DNA of 64,000 nucleotides from Bacillus bingmayongensis (GTDB lineage Bacteria > Bacillota > Bacilli > Bacillales > Bacillaceae_G), in contig NZ_JH921518.1 in NCBI RefSeq assembly GCF_000299035.1, positions 1 to 64,000 on the forward strand, written 5' to 3'. Under the pieces are notes generated by a model. The model saw only the letters and a program-made list of their open reading frames with translations, was not told the DNA's origin and did no database searches. How positions within the stretch are numbered: position 1 is the first letter of the stretch; every line of letters begins with the position of its first letter. Made by a program: the position numbers and the translations under genes. Below are positions 54,889 to 63,247 of this stretch, in pieces.

Positions 54889-56094
54889 TTATTTATGCAC
54901 AATAGTTGATGTGAATGTTACAATTTCATCTACAGCTTTTTTATATCCACCCGCCGCTTGTAAGGACTCCCCAATTTCACAACTTTTTTCTCTAAAACTT
55001 TTATTATCTAGTACCTTTTCTACTGCTTCACGTAAGATTTCAGCGGTTAAATTTGTGCGATCCAACTGAATCCCTGCTCCTAATTCTTCGACACGTTTTG
55101 CTACAAAAGGTTGATCTCCTATAACCGGAATTACAACTAATGGAACCCCATAATATAAACCCTCACTAGAACTATTCATTCCTCCGTGTGTAATAAATAC
55201 ATTTGTATGTTGTAGTACTTCTAACTGTGGTACGTAGTTATATATCTTAAAATTCGCTGGAATTTCTTCAAATTGCCTTATATTTATTTTGTTACCAACT
55301 ACTAACACGACAACTGCATCTATATCTTGAAATGCTTCAAAGCATTTTTCGTATAGTTCTGGTTGTTCATTAAAGATCGTCCCCATCGAAATGAAAATTA
55401 CTGGCTTCTTTTTTAAATCCTCCACTTGAAAGCTTTCTACATCCTTACGTGGCGCAATTGAAGAGCCAACAAATTTAAAAGATTCATCAAATGTATGAGA
55501 ATAAGGTTGGTATTGTTCTGACGTATATACAATGGTAATATCTCCTGGGTGATTCATAATATCAAATAAGTCATTACATTTTATTCCATATTTCTCTTCC
55601 CATCTTTTCATCCCAAATACACAAGACTGGTACAATGGGGAACTTTCATCTATTTTTTTTCTAAGCTCATTAGTATCATGAAATGAGATATTGTTATTAA
55701 AAGCAAAAGTTGTACACGAAGAAATTTTGGGTAACTGCAAGACAGTTGCAAGAATGTATCCTACCGCAAAATGATTATCATAAATTATATACTCATACTG
55801 TTCTTCTTTTATTTCCTCTAGAATATCACCTACAATACGATCAGTAGCTTCAATCATTTTTGACAACATCTCCAAAGAACTATTCCCTTGTTGAATCCGA
55901 TTCATTATATTGATTTGAGGAAGAAAATTCTCATATGATCGAAATTCAGCACCTGTTGCTTCAATTTTATTTCTATAATCCTCAATACAATACGAAACAA
56001 CTTTTTCTCCTCTTTTTATTAATTCACTTACAACTGCTAACGTTGGATTGATATGCCCTTCTCCAGGAAAATTAATCACAAGAACTTTCGCCAT
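54889..56094 (-). CDS. MGT-family (macrolide/UGT-type) glycosyltransferase A
   Basis: About 401 residues of GT1 family and a clear paralogue of the gene at 53596 (both start with KVLVINFP.EGHINPT and share THGGMNS.SEGLYY). Donor site: THGGMNSSSEGLYYGVPLVV and GDQPFVAKRVEELGAGI. The acceptor halves differ more, pointing to different acceptors. Start at 56094 (MAKVLVIN) with AAGGGGAGAG upstream; the longer frame from 56124 would add a stretch unlike the paralogue. Confidence 0.9.
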   Translation of the reverse strand: MAKVLVINFPGEGHINPTLAVVSELIKRGEKVVSYCIEDYRNKIEATGAEFRSYENFLPQINIMNRIQQGNSSLEMLSKMIEATDRIVGDILEEIKEEQYEYIIYDNHFAVGYILATVLQLPKISSCTTFAFNNNISFHDTNELRKKIDESSPLYQSCVFGMKRWEEKYGIKCNDLFDIMNHPGDITIVYTSEQYQPYSHTFDESFKFVGSSIAPRKDVESFQVEDLKKKPVIFISMGTIFNEQPELYEKCFEAFQDIDAVVVLVVGNKINIRQFEEIPANFKIYNYVPQLEVLQHTNVFITHGGMNSSSEGLYYGVPLVVIPVIGDQPFVAKRVEELGAGIQLDRTNLTAEILREAVEKVLDNKSFREKSCEIGESLQAAGGYKKAVDEIVTFTSTIVHK

Positions 56095-56124
56095 AATACT
56101 CTCCCCTTTCCTAACCATTAACAA

Positions 56125-56539
56125 AGTTAACTTAATAATTAATTTTATTAATGATTTGCGATTTATTATATATGATAGTCTATTAACTTTTCATATATTT
56201 AACCGGATTTTATTATTGAGAAATATTTTCATAGCAGCTTCCCCTTACACATTACATTCTTAATTCAGCCAGAATCCTCGACCTAATCACAATTCACATT
56301 TCAAAAAACACATCTATAATCTCTTGTTAAATCCTTAATCATCCACTAATAGCTCAAAAAAAGTTGAAAAATATTATTTTGATAATTCCTATAAAAATAG
56401 AGAAATTCATATTTTATAGGAACTTCCTCCCCCGTATCTCGCTACTTTTCAAAGTTAATAATCCTCCTTATTTATTATTTTTATATAATTCATCACTTAT
56501 CTTCAATTCTATTATATAATCAATTTATCGAATTTACAG
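56125..56539. other. Upstream region of the glycosyltransferase pair
   Basis: AT-rich, no gene seen. It must hold the promoter of the pair; no clear operator was identified. Confidence 0.4.
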
Positions 56540-57041
56540 AAAAATAGGCTCATGCATTTCGAAAAGGCTACGAAACCATCATGCCAATTCCCGATTTACA
56601 ACAATGCCGTGCACCTTACCGTTATTTATATCAGTTATTATCCGTTCAAGGAAGTGTGGATTTAGAGGAATAGTTACAACATCCTATCTACTTTTAAAAT
56701 GCTTTTAGAGGTTCTACAGCAGATACATCTGCATGGTTACAAAAAATAATGTCATCACCTGCTCACCAAGTATATATCGCTCTAATTGATAAATAACCGA
56801 TAGGAACCATTACAGTAAACAAACAGAAAGAAGGTACTTTCATATCGGGATTCGCTGTACATCCTTCTTATCAAGGAAAAGGATATAGAAAAAGCATTTT
56901 GCAGTACATCAGCTATTGACCGAGGAAAAAACGAAGATTGAATTAGAGGTTGAAACTAAAAACAATTATGCTCTTAACCTTTATAAACAATATGGTTTCG
57001 AGAGTACAACGCAGTATGATTATTATAATTTGCTACCATAA
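56540..57041 (+). pseudogene. Heavily decayed GNAT acetyltransferase gene
   Basis: Reads ETIMPIPDLQQCRAPYRYLY, then stops after VDLEE and again before NAFRGSTADT, continues VYIALIDK-stop-PIGTITV, FAVHPSYQGKGY (acetyl-CoA loop) and, after a frameshift, IELEVETKNNYALNLYKQYG to FESTTQYDYYNLLP at 57041. At least three nonsense codons and one frameshift. No start with ribosome binding site is left. Confidence 0.78.
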
Positions 57042-57112
57042 AATGAAACTTTAATCAGTGTTTTTCATCCCTAATGAATATTAACCCTTACGAATCAGGC
57101 TCTATATTGATT
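57034..57112 (+). repeat. bcr-like intergenic repeat, diverged copy 2
   Basis: ACCATAAAATGAAACTTTAA then TCAGTGTTTTTCATCC and GAATATTA, matching the first half of the 26617 copy with substitutions (CATAAAGTGAAACTTTAATC there). It begins right at the stop of the decayed GNAT gene. Confidence 0.5.
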
Positions 57113-57122
57113 CAATAGTAAC

Positions 57123-57160
57123 AAAAGGGCTGAACCATAATATGATGATTCAGCCCTTTT
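57123..57160 (-). terminator. Bidirectional terminator after alanine racemase
   Basis: AAAAGGGCTGAA (57123-57134) pairs with TTCAGCCCTTTT (57149-57160). Confidence 0.85.
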
Positions 57161-57165
57161 TCCAT

Positions 57166-58341
57166 TTATTTTTTTCTTAATATATTCACAACAGCCGTCG
57201 TTTCGCCGTTTTCTTTATATACACGCGGGATTCTTCGATCTAACATACAAGTCACTTCATAATTAATGGTACCAAGCATATCAGCTATTTCTTCTACAGG
57301 AATTTCTTCTTCACCTTGTTTACCGTAGAAAACTACTTCATCCCCTACGTGTACAGGCATTGCTTTCGTAACATCTAACATTAATTGATCCATACAAACG
57401 CGACCAAGAACTGGTACACGAATTCCATTAATTAGCGCCTGTCCCTTATTTGACAACAGACGGTTATACCCATCTGCATAGCCAATTGGAACAGTTGCAA
57501 TCCACTCTTCGCCTGTTGTCACATACGTATTCCCATAACTTACACCACGATCTTTTTTCGCATGTTTAATATGAGCAACTTTCGACTTTAATGATAATGC
57601 CGGCTCTAAGGAAACAACTGTATGATCTACTTCTCTTGAAGGATACATACCGTATACGCCAATTCCAACGCGGACCATATTTTGAAATGTATTGCTAACT
57701 TCCATTGATCCAGCACTATTTGAACTGTGGATATACGGAAGATGAATTCCCATTTCTTTCGCTGTATTTACAGCTTTCTCAAATAAACTCGTTTGCATAT
57801 TTGTATATGTTTTATCGATTTCATCAGCTGTAGAGTAATGTGTAAACATACCTTCTATTTCTACATACTTCATGTTTTTTAATTCTTCTAGAAATGGTAT
57901 GACTTCCTCTTCTTGTAAACCAATACGACTCATGCCTGTATCAATTTTCACTTGAATACGGGCTTTCTTTTCAAGCTGCTTAGCAATTTCATTAATACCT
58001 TTTAAATCTTCTATTCTATATACCGTCATCATGATATCGTATTCAATCGCATCTTTAGCAGCTTCCACTGGTGTATAACCTAAAACTAAAATTGGCACAG
58101 TAACTCCTGCTTCGCGTAGTTCGATTCCTTCATCTACAAATGCAACAGCAAGTTGATTCACTCCTGCCTCAATTGCCGCTTTTGCAACTTCAACCGCCCC
58201 GTGTCCATAACCATTCGCCTTTACAGCTGCCATCATTGCAATATTTTTATCGTTTACACGTTTTTTAAATTCTCTCACATTATGTTTTACAGCATCTAAA
58301 TTAATTTCAACAACTGTATCTCTTCCATATCTCGAACTCAT
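57166..58341 (-). CDS. alr: Alanine racemase
   Basis: 391 residues, PLP-dependent. The PLP lysine is in AAVKANGYGHGAVEV, the catalytic tyrosine side is in KKDRGVSYGNTYVT, and VGIGVYGMYPS and GRVCMDQLMLDV are standard. It interconverts L- and D-alanine for peptidoglycan, and B. cereus spores carry alanine racemase that removes the L-alanine germinant. B. cereus group genomes have two copies; which this is cannot be told. AGGAGTTTAGACC precedes the ATG. Confidence 0.95.
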   Translation of the reverse strand: MSSRYGRDTVVEINLDAVKHNVREFKKRVNDKNIAMMAAVKANGYGHGAVEVAKAAIEAGVNQLAVAFVDEGIELREAGVTVPILVLGYTPVEAAKDAIEYDIMMTVYRIEDLKGINEIAKQLEKKARIQVKIDTGMSRIGLQEEEVIPFLEELKNMKYVEIEGMFTHYSTADEIDKTYTNMQTSLFEKAVNTAKEMGIHLPYIHSSNSAGSMEVSNTFQNMVRVGIGVYGMYPSREVDHTVVSLEPALSLKSKVAHIKHAKKDRGVSYGNTYVTTGEEWIATVPIGYADGYNRLLSNKGQALINGIRVPVLGRVCMDQLMLDVTKAMPVHVGDEVVFYGKQGEEEIPVEEIADMLGTINYEVTCMLDRRIPRVYKENGETTAVVNILRKK

Positions 58342-58513
58342 TGGTCTAAACTCCTAACTCAATAATTGCTTTCCATTCTATTTCTCGTTCATTATGACCT
58401 TTTACAATATAATACTTTTCATTTCCCTAGTCAAACTACTAGAATTTTCGGAATTTTGAATATGATATAACACCCTCAAGACATTATTATATACGGAGAC
58501 GAGGAGAATTACA

Positions 58514-58549
58514 ATGTTTGTTCAAGCTGCATTGCATCACCTTAAATGA
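58514..58549 (+). other. Eleven-codon reading frame with a strong ribosome binding site
   Basis: GAGGAGAATTACA precedes MFVQAALHHLK and a stop; it overlaps the end of the HAD gene on the other strand. Probably the 5' remnant of a lost gene rather than a peptide gene. Confidence 0.3.
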
Positions 58550-59318
58550 CACCAAACTCCTTTAATGCATAGGCTATCCCACCTTCACTTGCCTTTTTTG
58601 TAACGAAGTCTGCCTTTTGCTTTAGCCTTTCCCCGCCATTTCCCATGGCAATTCCTAAACCTACATACTCTAACATATCACCATCATTTCCACCGTCTCC
58701 AAAAGCAATTGCTTCCGATTCACAAATATTTAGATAATCCAATACCTTTTTAATAGCAGTTAGCTTAGAAACTTCAGTATCCTCAAGTACATTCATAACA
58801 TATCCATGAAAACGATCAAATTTAAGTGCTGGAAATCTTTCTAGAAATTTTTGAGCTTCTGTTTCATCCGCATACAAACACACGCAATAAACCTCATCTG
58901 AAAGGGATTTCATTTTTTCAGGATATTGTTGTAGGTTTAAAGTCTCTTTTAATGCTTTCATTACCCTTTCATCATTAGAAGCCATGCCATTCATTGCGAA
59001 TTCCTCTGTAAAATAAGAAACACCATGACCATTTAACTCGGCAAAAGTTGTGATATCATGAACTGTTTCTCTCGAAAGCACTGATTTATGTATAACTGTA
59101 TCATTACATTTTATATGTGCACCATTCGCGGAAATAAACGTATCTATGCCTATCTCTTTAAATTCTGCACATAAATTGTAAGGCCTCCCTGTTGTAACTA
59201 CTACTATAATTCCTTTTCCAATCAACTTCCCAATCGCTTCTTTCGTACTCGCAAGGATACTCCTGTCAATTTCACTCAATAAAGTACCATCAACATCAAA
59301 AAATACAATTTTATACAT
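58542..59318 (-). CDS. Cof-type HAD phosphatase
   Basis: 258 residues of the haloacid dehalogenase superfamily, Cof subfamily. Motif I FFDVDGTLL carries the nucleophile Asp, motif II VVTTGRP, Lys in the LTAIKKVL region and motif IV AFGDGGNDGDML, and the C2 cap lies between. These dephosphorylate sugar phosphates, FMN, PLP or similar. AGAGAGGGTAAT precedes the ATG. Monocistronic, downstream (in reading direction) of the meta-pathway terminator. Confidence 0.9.
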   Translation of the reverse strand: MYKIVFFDVDGTLLSEIDRSILASTKEAIGKLIGKGIIVVVTTGRPYNLCAEFKEIGIDTFISANGAHIKCNDTVIHKSVLSRETVHDITTFAELNGHGVSYFTEEFAMNGMASNDERVMKALKETLNLQQYPEKMKSLSDEVYCVCLYADETEAQKFLERFPALKFDRFHGYVMNVLEDTEVSKLTAIKKVLDYLNICESEAIAFGDGGNDGDMLEYVGLGIAMGNGGERLKQKADFVTKKASEGGIAYALKEFGVI

Positions 59319-59394
59319 ATTACCCTCTCTTTCTCTTATCCTCTTTAAACAAAGAAAGATATTAACACATTATTTCTGATTCTTCAAACAAATA

Positions 59395-59425
59395 AGCGAT
59401 TCTTATTAGGATTAAGAATCGCTTC
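59395..59425 (-). terminator. Terminator of the meta-cleavage operon
   Basis: AAGCGATTCTT pairs with AAGAATCGCTT with a T-rich flank on the minus strand, 13 bases after the tautomerase stop. Confidence 0.8.
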
Positions 59426-59437
59426 TACTCGAAATTA

Positions 59438-59632
59438 TTATTTTTCTTCCACACTACCTTTTACCTTTCCTCCAACACCCCAATGTGAACCTGGAATCTC
59501 ATTTACTAGGACGCGTACTCGTTCAGCATCCACCTCCAAACTTTTGGCAACCGCATCTGTAACATTCGAAATGAGACTTTGAATCTGCTCCTGTTTTCTA
59601 CCTTCAATAATTTGAATTTGTACAATTGGCAT
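59438..59632 (-). CDS. 4-oxalocrotonate tautomerase
   Basis: About 64 residues; after Met removal the N-terminal proline (MPIVQIQIIEGRKQEQIQ) is the general base of the tautomerase family. It isomerises the 2-hydroxymuconate / 4-oxalocrotonate type dienol to the keto form in the meta-cleavage pathway. The start is placed at 59632 so that Pro is residue 2; the ATG at 59638 would place Ser-Met before it. Sixteen or so bases after the decarboxylase stop. Confidence 0.92.
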   Translation of the reverse strand: MPIVQIQIIEGRKQEQIQSLISNVTDAVAKSLEVDAERVRVLVNEIPGSHWGVGGKVKGSVEEK

Positions 59633-59653
59633 ACTCATCTCTCACTTTACTCT

Positions 59654-60442
59654 TTATTCACAAAACATTGATACACTACCCAAACCTTCAAACTGTGCAA
59701 TAATAGCGTCACCAGCTTTAAAAGCAATTGCTTCAGATAATGCCCCGCTTAGTACAATATCACCTTTTTTCAACCCCTCATTTTGTAATCCAAGCTTATT
59801 TACCGCCCAAGCAATTGCCGTTGCAGGATGTCCAAGTACCGCTGCTCCCGCTCCTGTTGTGGCCATTTTACCATTTTTCGACATCACCATTCCGATATTA
59901 GCTAAATCTATTTCCTTAGCATTAACCCATTTACTCCCTAATAGAAATTTTGAGGATGAGCAATTATCCGCAATTACATCAGGTAATGTAAATTTAAAAT
60001 TCAAATAACGACTATCAATAATTTCCAAAGCTGGCGCAACATATTTTGTTGCCTTTAATACATCATCCGCTGTAACGTTAGTACCTTGTAAATCCTCCCC
60101 CATTAAAAAGGCAATCTCTGGTTCTACTTTTGGATGAATTAGCGTTTCATACTGCACAGGTTCCCATTCAAACGCTAACATATCATGTAATAAATAGCCG
60201 TAAATCGCTTCATCAATCCCCATCATTTGTTGTTTCGCTTTACTTGTTAATCCAAGCTTTACTCCAACTCTTTTCGATCCTTCTTTCATCTTCTGTTCAA
60301 CTAACCGATTCTGCAATATGTAAGCATCTTCTACTGTTAAATCAGGATGCTGATCCGTTACCTTTACTACTTCTTTTCGTTTCCTCTCGGCCTGAAGTAA
60401 ATATTCAACAATCTCCAAATCCGCCCCTTTAACTAAAGCCAT
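59654..60442 (-). CDS. 2-oxo-3-hexenedioate (4-oxalocrotonate) decarboxylase
   Basis: 262 residues of the 2-hydroxypentadienoate hydratase/decarboxylase superfamily: GVKLGLTSKAKQQMMG, VEPEIAFLMGEDL (metal Glu) and the C-terminal GDIVLSGALSEAIAFKAGD. It decarboxylates 4-oxalocrotonate to 2-oxopent-4-enoate, the substrate for the hydratase at 62390, which is a paralogue. Assignment between hydratase and decarboxylase rests on order and family detail, so it could be swapped. GGGGGTG precedes the ATG, three bases after the aldolase stop. Confidence 0.8.
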   Translation of the reverse strand: MALVKGADLEIVEYLLQAERKRKEVVKVTDQHPDLTVEDAYILQNRLVEQKMKEGSKRVGVKLGLTSKAKQQMMGIDEAIYGYLLHDMLAFEWEPVQYETLIHPKVEPEIAFLMGEDLQGTNVTADDVLKATKYVAPALEIIDSRYLNFKFTLPDVIADNCSSSKFLLGSKWVNAKEIDLANIGMVMSKNGKMATTGAGAAVLGHPATAIAWAVNKLGLQNEGLKKGDIVLSGALSEAIAFKAGDAIIAQFEGLGSVSMFCE

Positions 60443-60445
60443 ATT

Positions 60446-61471
60446 TTACACCCCCGCTTTTATCTTCGCTAATTCAGCTGCTACATCTAAAATCATATCC
60501 TCTTGACCACCAACTACTTTCCTCTTACCAAGTTCTATTAAAATATCACGAGCATCTACATTAAATCTATGAGCCGCTCTCTCAGCATGTAATAAAAAGC
60601 TTGAATATACACCGGCATACCCCATTACAAGACTACCTTTTTGAATTTCTTGTGGTCCCGGTAAGAGCGGTGCAACAATATCTTCTGCTAAATCCATCAT
60701 TTTATATAAATCTATATCTAACTTATACCCCATGCGATCCAGTACAGCTAATAACACCTCTGTTTGCGCATTCCCAGCTCCGGCTCCAAGACAGCGGACA
60801 CTTCCATCAATACGAGTTGCTCCTTCTTCAATTGCAGTAATCGTATTTGCTACTGCAACAGAAAGATTATTATGACCATGGAAGCCAATTTCAATATTTA
60901 AAGATTGCCGTAATGCCTGAATACGTTCGCGTACTTCATGTGACAATAAAGCGCCAGCTGAATCTGTTACATAGACAGCTTGTGCTCCATAGTTCTCCAT
61001 AAGCTTTGCTTGTTCTACTAATTTCTCAATAGGTGCCGAATGTGCCATCATTAAAAATCCACACACTTCCATACCTAACTCTCGCGCAAAGTGAATATGC
61101 TGCGCCGAAACATCCGCCTCCGTTACATGAGTTGCTACGCGAACAAGTTTCGCTCCAATGCTCTTTGCTTGTTTTAATTCATGGATCGTACCAATGCCAG
61201 GAATAAGTAAAACCGCTACCTTAGCATGTTTACACTCTTCTACTGCCGCTTCAATAAGTTTCATTTCATCTACTAACGACTTTCCATATTGCAGTGTAGA
61301 ACCACCTAACCCATCCCCATGACTGACTTCAATATAATGCATACCAGCCTCATCCAACGACCTAGTTACAGAACGAACTTGTTCCTCTGTAAATTGATGC
61401 CTCATTACATGACTTCCATCACGTAAACAAACTTCAGTTATTTTGATTGGCATATCACTATTTCGTTTCAT
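60446..61471 (-). CDS. dmpG: 4-hydroxy-2-oxovalerate aldolase
   Basis: 341 residues. [16 protein letters not shown] (metal and substrate Arg/Asp), [26 protein letters not shown] and the C-terminal [11 protein letters not shown] are the DmpG/MhpE signatures. It splits 4-hydroxy-2-oxovalerate into pyruvate and acetaldehyde; the latter is channelled to the acetaldehyde dehydrogenase encoded next to it. Its start overlaps the dehydrogenase gene end by 14 bases. Met at 61471 with AGGTGTGATGA upstream is used; Met7 (61453) is an alternative. Confidence 0.95.
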   Translation of the reverse strand: MKRNSDMPIKITEVCLRDGSHVMRHQFTEEQVRSVTRSLDEAGMHYIEVSHGDGLGGSTLQYGKSLVDEMKLIEAAVEECKHAKVAVLLIPGIGTIHELKQAKSIGAKLVRVATHVTEADVSAQHIHFARELGMEVCGFLMMAHSAPIEKLVEQAKLMENYGAQAVYVTDSAGALLSHEVRERIQALRQSLNIEIGFHGHNNLSVAVANTITAIEEGATRIDGSVRCLGAGAGNAQTEVLLAVLDRMGYKLDIDLYKMMDLAEDIVAPLLPGPQEIQKGSLVMGYAGVYSSFLLHAERAAHRFNVDARDILIELGKRKVVGGQEDMILDVAAELAKIKAGV

Positions 61472-62357
61472 TCATCACACCTCGTTCCTGCCTTTCAATT
61501 ATTCGGCATGCAAACCCTTCTCCAACTTTTAATGCCGCCGCTGTCATAATATCTAAATTACCAGCGTAAGGAGGAAAGTAATCTCCAGCTCCTTCTACCT
61601 CCAAAAATACAGTCACACAGTTCCCATCAAACATTGGTTCTTGTTTTAAAGAATACCCTGGAACATATGACTTAACTATTTCAACCATCTTACAAATCGC
61701 CTGCTGAAGTGAGAATTCATCCATATGCTTAACTTCACAATATACTGTATCTCTCATTAATATAGGAGGATCTGCAGGGTTTAATATAATAAGTGCTTTT
61801 CCACAATCTGCTCCGCCGACTTCTTCAATCCCACGCTTTGTTGTAATCGTAAATTCATCAATATTTGCCCGTGTACCTGGCCCTGCACTTAAACTCGAAA
61901 TCGTAGCAACTATTTCCGCATACGTAACGTCCGCTACTTCATTAATAGCATGGACAATCGGAATTGTTGCTTGCCCGCCACATGTAATCATATTGACGTT
62001 TCGTACTTCTATATGATTTTCACCTTGCACTGCTGGACAAACAAATGGACCACATGCTGCTGGTGTCAAATCAATTACTAGTTTTCCTAGCCCTCTTAAA
62101 ACTTCCGCATGCCGAATATGAGCTTTGGCTGACGTTGCATCAAATATAATATCCGCTATACTAGGATTCTCAATGATTGCTTGTATACCATTATCAAAAA
62201 CCGCATACCCTTCTTTCTCCGCTCGCTTTAATCCGTCTGATTCAGAATCTATCCCAATCATAGCAGTCATTTCGATACCTTCACTTTTTCTTAATTTGTA
62301 CATTAAATCCGTACCGATATTTCCAGAACCTATAATAGCCGCCTTCACTTTCCTCAC
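61458..62357 (-). CDS. dmpF: Acetaldehyde dehydrogenase (acylating)
   Basis: About 299 residues. [14 protein letters not shown] is the NAD+ site, [12 protein letters not shown] holds the catalytic cysteine, and [13 protein letters not shown] and [12 protein letters not shown] are family motifs. It oxidises acetaldehyde to acetyl-CoA in complex with the aldolase. The GTG at 62357 is chosen because GGAGGGG lies 6 bases upstream; the longer frame from 62381 precedes that site. Confidence 0.95.
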   Translation of the reverse strand: MRKVKAAIIGSGNIGTDLMYKLRKSEGIEMTAMIGIDSESDGLKRAEKEGYAVFDNGIQAIIENPSIADIIFDATSAKAHIRHAEVLRGLGKLVIDLTPAACGPFVCPAVQGENHIEVRNVNMITCGGQATIPIVHAINEVADVTYAEIVATISSLSAGPGTRANIDEFTITTKRGIEEVGGADCGKALIILNPADPPILMRDTVYCEVKHMDEFSLQQAICKMVEIVKSYVPGYSLKQEPMFDGNCVTVFLEVEGAGDYFPPYAGNLDIMTAAALKVGEGFACRIIERQERGVMNETK

Positions 62358-62389
62358 ATATATCCCCTCCTTTTCACACAATCATAAAA

Positions 62390-63169
62390 TTATACAAATT
62401 TAATAGAAACCGAACCAAGAGACCCGAAATCAGCTTGAATTACATCATTACATTGAACTGAAACAGCGCTTGATAATGCACCTGGCAAAATTAATTCCCC
62501 TGCCTTCAATGAAATATGAAATTCACTAAGTTTATTCGCTAGCCAAGCAACAGCTTGCGCAGGATGTCCTAATGCCGCTGCCCCTGCTCCAGTAGCAATT
62601 AAACTATTATTTTTATAAAACGCCATTCCAGCTGTACGTAAATCTACTTCAGATACATCAGAAAACTTATCACCAACGACTACTTTCGCAGATGAACCAT
62701 TATCCGCTACTGTATCAGCAAGCTTAATCTTCCAATCTGCAATACGACTATCAATAATTTCAAGTGTAGGTACAATATATTTCGTTGCCATTAAAACGTC
62801 TATATATGTAATATTAGGTCCACTCAAATCCTCTGCTAAAACAAATCCAATTTCTGCTTCTACTTTCGGAGATACAAATGAATCTACAGAGATTATACTT
62901 CCACTTTCTACTTTCATATCATCTAGTAAATGTCCGTAATCTGGTTCATTTACTCCAAGCATTTGTTGCATGGCATGACTCGTAAGTCCGACTTTTTTCC
63001 CAATCACTTTACGTCCTTGTTTTAGTTTTCGTCCCACTACTTCGAGCTGAATGCTATACGAATCTGAAACTGATAAATTTGGATACCTTTCTGTAAAAGA
63101 AGAAATTGGTCTACACGTTTGTTCTGCCTGCAACAGTTCATCTGCTAATTCCTTTATTAACACTTGCAT
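62390..63169 (-). CDS. dmpE: 2-oxopent-4-enoate hydratase
   Basis: 259 residues, hydratase superfamily: GKKVGLTSHAMQQMLGVNEP, VEAEIGFVLAEDL and LILPGALSSAVSV. It adds water to 2-hydroxypenta-2,4-dienoate to give 4-hydroxy-2-oxovalerate for the aldolase. A paralogue of the decarboxylase at 59654; both are similar in length and motifs, so exact roles rest on family resemblance. ATGAGGTGAGATAA precedes the ATG. Follows the semialdehyde dehydrogenase across a 75-base gap that holds a hairpin. Confidence 0.82.
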   Translation of the reverse strand: MQVLIKELADELLQAEQTCRPISSFTERYPNLSVSDSYSIQLEVVGRKLKQGRKVIGKKVGLTSHAMQQMLGVNEPDYGHLLDDMKVESGSIISVDSFVSPKVEAEIGFVLAEDLSGPNITYIDVLMATKYIVPTLEIIDSRIADWKIKLADTVADNGSSAKVVVGDKFSDVSEVDLRTAGMAFYKNNSLIATGAGAAALGHPAQAVAWLANKLSEFHISLKAGELILPGALSSAVSVQCNDVIQADFGSLGSVSIKFV

Positions 63170-63205
63170 TTATCTCACCTCATTATTAGAATCTATATTT
63201 ATAAC

Positions 63206-63247
63206 ACATCAGTGGAAATACCATTCCACTGATGGAGTTTCACTTTA
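63206..63247 (-). repeat. Hairpin within the operon, related to the bcr-like repeat
   Basis: ATCAGTGGAA and TTCCACTGAT pair exactly around a six-base loop (63208-63234 or so), preceded on the minus strand by AAAGTGAAACT starting at the dehydrogenase stop. The same AAAGTGAAACT...ATCAG opening occurs at 26630 and 57045. No T run, so more likely an mRNA processing or stabilising element than a terminator. Confidence 0.5.
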
